From IMG/VR virus record IMGVR_UViG_3300011116_000209, positions 1 to 37,139 of that record: DNA of 37,139 bases. One strand, written 5' to 3'. The notes beneath the pieces are model-generated. The model had not been told where the DNA came from and ran no database searches. It saw only the letters and a program-made list of their open reading frames with translations. Of the stretch, positions 5,780 through 11,156 are shown piece by piece; positions within the stretch are counted from its first letter, which is position 1; every line of letters starts with the position of its first letter. Both the position numbers and the translations under genes were made by a program. Source of the stretch: a virus.

Positions 5780-5925
5780 GCCAGCAGGTGATGATAGAAG
5801 CCCTCTACCAAGAGATTATGGGCGTTCTGGAGAAGTTTGACGAGGCACTCCCTCTAGCCTCTGTGGTGGGTGTTTTAGAGGTAATCAAGTACCAGCTTTT
5901 AAATAACACGGAGGAAGACGAATGA
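5776..5925 (+). CDS. Hypothetical 49-aa helical protein
   Basis: This frame starts at TTG 5776 (or GTG/ATG at 5788/5791) behind AGGAG and reads MSQQVMIEALYQEIMGVLEK followed by FDEALPLASVVGVLEVIKYQ, predominantly helical. It stops at 5923-5925, overlapping the next ATG. No family is recognised; the overlap on both sides supports translation. Confidence 0.6.
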   Translation: MSQQVMIEALYQEIMGVLEKFDEALPLASVVGVLEVIKYQLLNNTEEDE

Positions 5926-6035
5926 GAGACGGACTTATATCTGCACACTTCTACGCGCAGGACGCGGCATTTTTCGTGCTATTTATGCTTGGCGTTATTA
6001 TCTTCGCGGGGTGGACAGAGTGGCGGCGTGGCTAA
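5922..6035 (+). CDS. 37-aa single-pass membrane protein
   Basis: The ATG at 5922 overlaps the previous stop (ATGA), with GAGGAAG upstream. Residues 17-31 (FFVLFMLGVIIFAGW) form one membrane span, followed by a charged TEWRRG tail. It is the first of two overlapping tiny membrane proteins before the HNH insertion. Confidence 0.55.
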   Translation: MRDGLISAHFYAQDAAFFVLFMLGVIIFAGWTEWRRG

Positions 6036-6169
6036 TAGCACTCATAGGATTTGTGTATCTTTTTATCGGTATACAGTTAATTTTTGAAGGAAAAATGGGG
6101 CTTGGCGTTAGTTTTATCTTTTACGGTTGCGCTAATGCTGGGTTATATATGGCAGCGAAAGGAATGTAA
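6020..6169 (+). CDS. 49-aa two-span membrane protein
   Basis: A GTG start at 6020, inside the end of the previous gene, gives MAAWLIALIGFVYLFIGIQL, then a short EGKMG turn, then a second hydrophobic segment (LGVSFIFYGCANAGLYMAA). The product looks like a small hairpin membrane protein. Function is unknown; superinfection exclusion or a holin-like role are possible but unsupported. Confidence 0.5.
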   Translation: MAAWLIALIGFVYLFIGIQLIFEGKMGLGVSFIFYGCANAGLYMAAKGM

Positions 6170-6177
6170 TGGAATAC

Positions 6178-6220
6178 GATAATACGATGCTATTGATTTG
6201 TTAATACCACTCGTGTTATC
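6178..6220 (+). other. Hairpin upstream of HNH gene
   Basis: GATAATACG (6178-6186) can pair with CGTGTTATC (6212-6220), 9 bp with one G-U pair and a 25-nt loop. ATTCTTGCTT follows, too weak for a confident terminator. It lies in the 81-bp AT-rich gap that precedes the HNH gene and may belong to the inserted element. Confidence 0.3.
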
Positions 6221-6250
6221 ATTCTTGCTTCGTAACTAAGTTTATAAAAA

Positions 6251-6775
6251 ATGAACCTAAAAAAACTTGGTGGCTGCAAACCAAAACCAGCGGTTTATAG
6301 ATTCAATATGTCGTACAAAAAAGATGAAAAAACCAACTGCTGGATATGGCAAGGAAAGTCCAAAAGCGGGACATCTAAATTATATGGCCGCATAAAAGTT
6401 GATGGCAAAGTAATGCCAGCACATAGATTTTCTTGGGAAATTCATAACGGGCAAAAAACACCGATTGGAATGTTTGTTTTACACCGTTGCGATAACCCAG
6501 AATGTGTAAACCCAGACCATCTTTTTTTGGGTACACATCAGGACAACATGGATGACAAAGTTTCTAAAAACAGACAGGCGAAAGGAGATTCGTTTAAAAA
6601 CAGAAAAGCTGCATTTGGCTCAAAAAACGGTTTGTCTAAACTTACAGACCAAAAAGCAATGCAAATTTTTTTAGATGATAGACCTCAGCGGACAATAGCT
6701 GCTGATTATGGAATTACACAAACATCAGTTTTTTACATCAAATCAAAAAGGACTTGGAGGCATATACATGGCTGA
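6251..6775 (+). CDS. HNH homing endonuclease with C-terminal HTH
   Basis: This 174-aa protein has 'CWIWQGKSKSG', 'AHRFSWEIHNG' and 'VLHRCDNPECVNPDHLFLGT' (residues 77-96), the HNH_3 signature with its conserved CxNPxHLxxGT ending. The last ~45 residues ('KLTDQKAMQIFLDDRPQ...TIAADYGITQTSVFYIKS') are a DNA-binding helix-turn-helix. The gene is visibly more A-rich than its neighbours, lacks a good Shine-Dalgarno sequence, and its 3' end supplies the GGAGG for the next gene. It is a relative of the HNH gene at 30992-31489. Most likely it is a free-standing homing endonuclease inserted between the membrane-protein gene and the DUF736 gene. Confidence 0.85.
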   Translation: MNLKKLGGCKPKPAVYRFNMSYKKDEKTNCWIWQGKSKSGTSKLYGRIKVDGKVMPAHRFSWEIHNGQKTPIGMFVLHRCDNPECVNPDHLFLGTHQDNMDDKVSKNRQAKGDSFKNRKAAFGSKNGLSKLTDQKAMQIFLDDRPQRTIAADYGITQTSVFYIKSKRTWRHIHG

Positions 6776-6998
6776 GTATTCAAACGAAAACACAGGGGTG
6801 TTGTTTAAGAACGAGTCGGACAACGAGAAAGCTCCAGCGTACAAGGGCAAGTTAAACGTGGACGGGACTGAGTACCAACTAGCCGCGTGGATTAAGACGG
6901 GCAAGTCTGGGCAGAAGTTTATGAGCCTCAAGGTGGAACTGCCGAAACCAAAGGCAGAACCTAAGCAACAAGCCTTAGAGGACGACATCCCATTCTGA
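6768..6998 (+). CDS. DUF736-like protein with SSB-type acidic tail
   Basis: This 76-aa protein starts at ATG 6768 with GGAGG eight bases upstream. 'NTGVLFKNESDNEKAPAYKG' followed by a Tyr/Trp strand and 'KTGKSGQKFMSLKVEL' fits the DUF736 pattern, a small beta-barrel. It ends in EDDIPF, the tail by which bacterial single-stranded-DNA-binding proteins recruit partners. An SSB-like function in phage recombination or replication is therefore attractive, given the nearby exonuclease and NinB. The tail is seen directly; the SSB role is inference. Confidence 0.65.
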   Translation: MAEYSNENTGVLFKNESDNEKAPAYKGKLNVDGTEYQLAAWIKTGKSGQKFMSLKVELPKPKAEPKQQALEDDIPF

Positions 6999-7507
6999 CA
7001 CAGCAACAACTAAAAGCCCTGTTTGATTACAGGCGCGGACGACTTGTGTGGAAGCCTCGACCCATTGAGGCTTTCGCCAAGTATTCTGCCTACGTCATGT
7101 GGAACAGACGGTACGCGAATAGGGTTGCCGGTCACATAACCCCTCGCGGTTATCGCAAAATTGCTATATTCAAGAAGCCTTACTTTGCCCACAGGATTGT
7201 CTGGGCTTACCACTACGGGTACTGGCCGGAGCAGGTTGACCACATAAACTGCAAGTTTGCCGATAACAGGATAGGCAACCTCAGAGAGGCCACGCAGATG
7301 GAGAACAGGTGGAACTCCAAGCGTAGAGAAAGAACCAAGTCAAACATCAAGGGGGTCTACAAGAGGAAGGAAAAGTTTTACGAGGCGCACATAATGGCCA
7401 ACTATAAGAGGTACTATCTTGGGAGATTTGTTCGAAAATCTGACGCAGCCAGAGCCGTCACCACCGCAAGAAAAGCGTTGCATAAAACATTTGCTAGGGC
7501 TGGTTAA
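6995..7507 (+). CDS. HNH endonuclease with C-terminal AP2 DNA-binding domain
   Basis: The HNH core is 'FAHRIVWAYHYGYWPEQVDH' then 'INCKFADNRIGNLREATQMEN', followed by 'NIKGVYKRKEKFYEAHI' and 'YYLGRFVRKSDAARAV', an AP2-type DNA-binding domain. The frame is open upstream of the first GTG (7046), and the extra residues (LTQQQLKALFDYRRGRLVWK) match the usual N-terminus of this family. I therefore extend it to a CTG at 6995, which overlaps the previous stop (CTGA); GTG 7046 is the conservative alternative. The next gene begins inside its 3' end. Probably a homing endonuclease. Confidence 0.8.
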   Translation: MTQQQLKALFDYRRGRLVWKPRPIEAFAKYSAYVMWNRRYANRVAGHITPRGYRKIAIFKKPYFAHRIVWAYHYGYWPEQVDHINCKFADNRIGNLREATQMENRWNSKRRERTKSNIKGVYKRKEKFYEAHIMANYKRYYLGRFVRKSDAARAVTTARKALHKTFARAG

Positions 7508-7736
7508 TAGAGGAACCTTTACCGCTACCCCAGAGGAGTTCTATCAAATCGTGATGTCAGAACATGAGGCGAAGATTGAGGGGCTGGCGAGATACGTTTT
7601 GACGCTTCCGACAAAGGAGGCGAGGAGGAAGTGGCTAGACCAGTTTGAGGCCAAGCACAATTTGACAATAGCCGAGGAACTAAAAGAGAGAATTACTCAG
7701 ATTCATAGAGAGCGCGTTCGTGCTTCCGGCGCTTAA
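7419..7736 (+). CDS. Conserved hypothetical protein, last gene of rightward arm
   Basis: A TTG start at 7419 with AAGAGG seven bases upstream gives 105 aa beginning MGDLFENLTQPEPSPPQEKR. It then has 'VNRGTFTATPEEFYQIVMSE' and 'YVLTLPTKEARRKWLDQFE', a helical protein with the look of a conserved phage accessory factor. Its first 89 nt overlap the HNH-AP2 gene in another frame and its last 44 nt overlap the lysozyme gene on the other strand. Function is unknown. Confidence 0.65.
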   Translation: MGDLFENLTQPEPSPPQEKRCIKHLLGLVNRGTFTATPEEFYQIVMSEHEAKIEGLARYVLTLPTKEARRKWLDQFEAKHNLTIAEELKERITQIHRERVRASGA

Positions 7737-8172
7737 CTAGACCAGGCAACTCCTTACCACCGGCCTTAGTCCACGCCATAAAACCTTCCGCAGCACCCTC
7801 AAAGTCGCCACGGTTGTGCTTCATGCGGATGGTTGACCTTTGGAGGTTGCCAAGCCCGACGTTGAAGGAGAAGGAAACCAGAGCGTCAAAGCGGCCTTGA
7901 GTAAGTCCACTTGGACAGAGGCGCAGAACTCCTCGCTCGAATGTAGCCAAGTCTGCAGCCAAGATAGCATCGACTTCTGCCATGCTAAGAACTCTGTCCC
8001 ACTCTGGGGGAAGGGGTATATTTTTGCGTTCATTGAACGGAACCCTTATGTGGTTGGGGTCTATGACGTGGCCAACGCCGCAAGTCCAGAGCAAGGCGGG
8101 GCAACGGTAAGGTTTTGTCCTTACCCCTTCATCCTTCTTTATGCCCTCTATCGCTTCCTTGCTTACTTTCAC
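7693..8172 (-). CDS. GH24 lysozyme (endolysin) with E-C-T active site
   Basis: This 159-aa protein matches T4-type lysozyme: 'KKDEGVRTKPYRCPALLWTC' with catalytic Glu15, then GVGH, 'ALVSFSFNVGLGNLQRST' and the C-terminal 'GLVKRRKHERALY'. The position equivalent to T4 Asp20 is Cys24, and the equivalent of Thr26 is Thr30. Cys at this position is natural in a GH24 subgroup and is tolerated in engineered T4 lysozyme. There is no signal-anchor, so export depends on the adjacent holin. The start overlaps the holin stop (ATGA). Confidence 0.92.
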   Translation of the reverse strand: MKVSKEAIEGIKKDEGVRTKPYRCPALLWTCGVGHVIDPNHIRVPFNERKNIPLPPEWDRVLSMAEVDAILAADLATFERGVLRLCPSGLTQGRFDALVSFSFNVGLGNLQRSTIRMKHNRGDFEGAAEGFMAWTKAGGKELPGLVKRRKHERALYESE

Positions 8173-8672
8173 TTCTTAGCCCAACTTCGTGCGCCAAACC
8201 AAAATCCTAGCACACCGCCGACCATTGCCATCTCATCAGAAGTAAATACAACATCAGAAAATTTAATAACATCGTCAATGTTATTTATCACGTTTGGAAG
8301 CGAAAAGATGTGCCACATAATCCAAAAGTTAATAGCCACTAACTCTAAAATTAAAATGTAGGTCACGGTTGGTCGCACAGTTCCAACATAATTGACGACC
8401 CAAGTGCTTGCCTTTTCCATGACCTTTTTATCGTGGTCGAGGGCTGCGTTTTGCATCTGTGCCTCAGACTGCATGGCAATCTGGTCTGTACGAATCTCCT
8501 CTATTTTTTGCTGTGCAATAAACCCACGTTCTGCCAATGCTAGTTCACGCTCAGTCTGGATACGGGCTAGTTCTAGTTCTTGCTTTTTGTCGGACTTGTC
8601 TTGGAAGAAATCTAAAACACGGGGCAGTCCAGAGATTAGTAGACCGCCAAGGGTAGAAATAAGGGATAGCAT
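8169..8672 (-). CDS. Holin, GTA/3TM-type
   Basis: The protein (start ATG 8670-8672, overlapping the upstream TAA; AAGGA upstream) is 167 aa. A hydrophobic N-terminus (LISTLGGLLISGLPRVLDFF) is followed by a long charged coiled coil (residues ~25-85), then 'VNYVGTVRPTVTYILILELV', a second span (AINFWIMWHIFSLP) and a Gly-rich C-terminal segment ending 'GFWFGARSWAKK'. This order, including 'RPxxTYxL' and 'FWFGxRxxxK', is diagnostic of the 3TM holin family (PF11351-like). It would release the lysozyme encoded immediately downstream. Confidence 0.85.
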   Translation of the reverse strand: MLSLISTLGGLLISGLPRVLDFFQDKSDKKQELELARIQTERELALAERGFIAQQKIEEIRTDQIAMQSEAQMQNAALDHDKKVMEKASTWVVNYVGTVRPTVTYILILELVAINFWIMWHIFSLPNVINNIDDVIKFSDVVFTSDEMAMVGGVLGFWFGARSWAKK

Positions 8673-9121
8673 TACAGGTGTCCTTTGAGGATGTAGTAAG
8701 TGGTGACGATAATTAGCGAGGCTACGAAGCACATAATCTTGAGCTCACGGAGTTTCTTTAGGTCACGACCTAGTTCGTCGCGCCCCTCCTTGACCTCCTT
8801 CATCTGTCGCTCTTTTATGGCTTGGATGTCCTTCCACTCGTAGTCAGCTTTTTCCTTGCCGTAGCGTTCTACAAGCTGCTGGTACAAGTCGTCCTCTGCT
8901 TCTTTCACTTCCTTGAGTCTCCTCCACTCCGCGAAAGCCGTAAGGATGGTGGTGTCGCCCTTTATTACCCGTTGCTTCTTTTGGAACTGTTGCTTGGCTT
9001 GGAGTTCTGCGACCCCAAGTTTCTGTATGTCTTGGACTACCGATTCAATCTCTTTACCCGCCGCAATCGCGCTTTTTATGCCCTGCGCTGCACTTTTTGC
9101 TGAGGCTACTAAATCACTCAT
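8672..9121 (-). CDS. Coiled-coil protein with C-terminal membrane anchor, lysis-region
   Basis: This 149-aa protein has an Ala-rich N-terminal helix (SDLVASAKSAAQGIKSAIAA), a long charged helical centre (WRRLKEVKEAEDDLYQQLVE and onward) and a C-terminal hydrophobic segment (IMCFVASLIIVTTYYIL) ending in KGHL. It lies directly upstream of the holin with TAATG overlap. Similar proteins occur beside lysis genes of marine and freshwater podophages. A spanin-like or membrane-scaffold role is conceivable, but no lipobox or paired partner is evident. Confidence 0.65.
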   Translation of the reverse strand: MSDLVASAKSAAQGIKSAIAAGKEIESVVQDIQKLGVAELQAKQQFQKKQRVIKGDTTILTAFAEWRRLKEVKEAEDDLYQQLVERYGKEKADYEWKDIQAIKERQMKEVKEGRDELGRDLKKLRELKIMCFVASLIIVTTYYILKGHL

Positions 9122-10060
9122 TTATCCCACTTTCTCTCCTCGAAAGTAAGCCACCCCATTTATTACTTCACATAGTTCTGGAGGTAATAACATACCATTC
9201 TTAAACGTCAGGACAACGAATCCAGAACACCAGTTCACAGGATTTTCTTCCGTGTAAACAAACTGGTCGCCACTAGGTTCCGCAAGGGTTCCTGAATCAA
9301 CTCCGTACCTACGCCCGTTGTAGTCCACCCAAGGGGTAACCATCAGTTTATGCAGGTGTCCCGTGACGATGCTTCTGCCAGACTTCAAGGCGTTGTTATA
9401 AGTCGCGTGTTGCCCGTTGTGCCACCGATGCTTGATTATCACCGAGTTATTTATGTCCACCCGCCATCCCGTGTGCCAACCAGGAAAGTACGAAAACAAG
9501 TCCGAAAACTCCATCAGCGCGTCTGCGTGCGTAGCGATATACGAGAACAAACGAGTATCGTGGTTCCCGTAAGTCCACAGCTTAGTAGCGTTCTTAGAAG
9601 CGTTTGCAATCTCGGTTAGACGGTCTTGACAGGCTTCTATCTCTTGCTTTGGGGTAGGGGGGTTAGTTCCCATCAGGGCGGCGTGGCGGCTGATTCTAGC
9701 CCCGTCAAAGACATCCCCGTTTAAGATGATGGTCTTTGGCTTAAATTCGGTCAGCAGAGCAACGAAAGCCTTGTGCGCTACGGTTTCCTCGCCAGGCCAA
9801 TAATGGCAGTCGGAGGCTATAAAGACGTGACCGTTGTCTACGGTGTGGGAGATAACCCTGCGGTTATCTGGGATGTATGTGTTGGCGATGCTGTGCTGTC
9901 TTGCGGCAAAGGATGGTAGGGATACGTCCTTTAGTGCAGCCCGCCTTCGGTAAACCGTACCAACATCTATGCCTAGAACTTGCGAGACCTTTTGTGGACT
10001 GCCGTAGGTCTTAAACGCCGCTATTAGTTCCTCGTCCGACACCTTTTTTAGTGCTACCAC
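9122..10060 (-). CDS. Calcineurin-like metallophosphoesterase with N-terminal HTH
   Basis: This 312-aa protein has two parts. Residues 1-45 contain a helix-turn-helix ('AFKTYGSPQKVSQVLGIDVGTVYRRR'-type, quoted in part). Residues 75-270 are a metallophosphoesterase: 'IASDCHYW' (D-x-H), 'LNGDVFDG' (GDxxD), 'YGNHDTR' (GNHD), a metal-ligand His in 'IKHRWHNG' and 'TGHLHK' (GHxH). All metal-binding positions are present. The fusion suggests DNA-directed phosphodiesterase or nuclease activity. The start is GTG 10060, within the HslV-like gene (50-nt overlap). It sits between tail and lysis genes, an odd place for a nucleic-acid enzyme. Confidence 0.85.
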   Translation of the reverse strand: MVALKKVSDEELIAAFKTYGSPQKVSQVLGIDVGTVYRRRAALKDVSLPSFAARQHSIANTYIPDNRRVISHTVDNGHVFIASDCHYWPGEETVAHKAFVALLTEFKPKTIILNGDVFDGARISRHAALMGTNPPTPKQEIEACQDRLTEIANASKNATKLWTYGNHDTRLFSYIATHADALMEFSDLFSYFPGWHTGWRVDINNSVIIKHRWHNGQHATYNNALKSGRSIVTGHLHKLMVTPWVDYNGRRYGVDSGTLAEPSGDQFVYTEENPVNWCSGFVVLTFKNGMLLPPELCEVINGVAYFRGEKVG

Positions 10061-10481
10061 GCTTCCTCCCGCTAAGAGTCATTACGTCAATTGGCTCATG
10101 GGAGGATGTGTCGTACAGACACGCTAGCTTTACTGCTTCTGCCGGAGATAAGCCTAAGTGCATGGCAGCGATAGCAAAGTTTGCCCCAGTTCCAATTGCC
10201 CAAAAGTCGTTCTTTATCTTCGCAGGAATGATGGTACTCTCGTAAATCCAAATGCCATCACTTCTGAGTTCGAGAACGGTCACATCCGTATCCGAGTCTA
10301 GGTCAGCACCAGACTCCAACGAATTGTAGAACTTTAATAGTTTATCCCAATCTCCGCAACCCCCGTAGACGCTTTCCTGGCCCCTACGGAGTTTCTCTAC
10401 GAGGTAGAACGAGTCATCACCGCTGACCATCGAGTCTGCGGCAATCTCTCCCGTAGACGCTTTGGCCGCGATGGTGGTCAT
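10011..10481 (-). CDS. HslV/proteasome-beta-like Ntn hydrolase
   Basis: This 156-aa protein begins MTTIAAKASTGEIAADSMVS, matching the mature N-terminus of proteasome-type proteases: after Met removal Thr2 would be the nucleophile, with Asp17 and Lys30 as the expected partners. 'IYESTIIPAKIKNDFWAIGT' and 'GANFAIAAMHLGLSPAEAVKLA' match the late strands and helix of HslV. No HslU-like ATPase is encoded. It could cleave virion or host proteins, or recruit host HslU. The C-terminal 20 residues are Gly/Lys-rich. Confidence 0.75.
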   Translation of the reverse strand: MTTIAAKASTGEIAADSMVSGDDSFYLVEKLRRGQESVYGGCGDWDKLLKFYNSLESGADLDSDTDVTVLELRSDGIWIYESTIIPAKIKNDFWAIGTGANFAIAAMHLGLSPAEAVKLACLYDTSSHEPIDVMTLSGRKRGSTKKGVGRGTNSGV

Positions 10482-10639
10482 TTAATCACTAGGCTTAGTA
10501 AAAGAACGATTATGCAGCCAGCAGAGCCGATTAGGATTTGCTCTAGCCGCTTTAGTCGTGCGTTTATCCCAAGATAGCGTTCAGCACAGACAGCCTCGTG
10601 GGTGTCAAGTTGGCCTTTGACCTCTACGATTGTTGCCAT
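10478..10639 (-). CDS. 53-aa protein with C-terminal membrane anchor (XhlA-like)
   Basis: The ATG at 10637-10639 overlaps the upstream TGA (TGATG), and its own stop overlaps the next ATG. The product has a charged coiled N-terminal half ('VEVKGQLDTHEAVCAERYLG') and a C-terminal membrane segment (ILIGSAGCIIVLLLSLVI). The arrangement resembles haemolysin XhlA-type small lysis accessory proteins. Assignment is by shape only. Confidence 0.6.
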   Translation of the reverse strand: MATIVEVKGQLDTHEAVCAERYLGINARLKRLEQILIGSAGCIIVLLLSLVIK

Positions 10640-11154
10640 CAGCTAGGCCATCCATGTGCGCCTACCACCGCAATTAAAGCCTCAACTGTCGTGCAAGCCG
10701 CAATCGCAGTCTCTAGCCTGTCGCACTCAGCCACAATCGCCGCACGTTTAGCGACTACCGTAGCGGGGATGTCTACATTGCGCTCTGCCTTACGCACTAC
10801 CATCCAATCGGTCTGGGCAAGCATCTTGCCAGCCGTGTCCTTGACCTGTGCAGTCCATTGGCTCTTGAGTCCCTTGGTGACCACTTGCTCCGTAGTATCT
10901 TCCATAGCCTCTGTTGCTGGATTATAGACTTGGACGTACAACGGAGTACCGTCTTCTTTGACTTCTAAACGGTCATCAAGCAGCTTAGGCAATGTAGGAG
11001 ACCAGTAGAACCGCTGGTCATACTGCTCTGGGTCTGCTACCTCTACCACGCCTAACTGCTCACGCAAAGCAGGGTCACGCAGGTGCGGGTAACGAACGCC
11101 GTTGATGACTTGTTCAGAGTCGATTGAGATTGGATTACCGTTTAGTTGAAACAT
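10639..11154 (-). CDS. Tail-fibre assembly/chaperone-like protein (DUF4376-like)
   Basis: This 171-aa protein starts MFQLNGNPISIDSEQVINGV, with recognition-type 'RYPHLRDPALREQLGVVEV' and a C-terminal half carrying 'LAQTDWMVVRKAERNVDIPA' followed by 'KRAAIVAECDRLETAI'. This 'TDWxxxRxxExxxxIPxxxxxxRxxxR' pattern is typical of tail-fibre assembly chaperones and DUF4376 proteins. It is encoded directly after the large fibre (2-nt gap), as is usual for fibre chaperones. Confidence 0.7.
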   Translation of the reverse strand: MFQLNGNPISIDSEQVINGVRYPHLRDPALREQLGVVEVADPEQYDQRFYWSPTLPKLLDDRLEVKEDGTPLYVQVYNPATEAMEDTTEQVVTKGLKSQWTAQVKDTAGKMLAQTDWMVVRKAERNVDIPATVVAKRAAIVAECDRLETAIAACTTVEALIAVVGAHGWPS

Positions 11155-11156
11155 AA

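Noticed and set aside
1243-7736. Lysogeny module
   Set aside because: No integrase, excisionase, CI/Cro-like pair or attachment-site repeat was recognised. The winged-helix genes alone do not show lysogeny.
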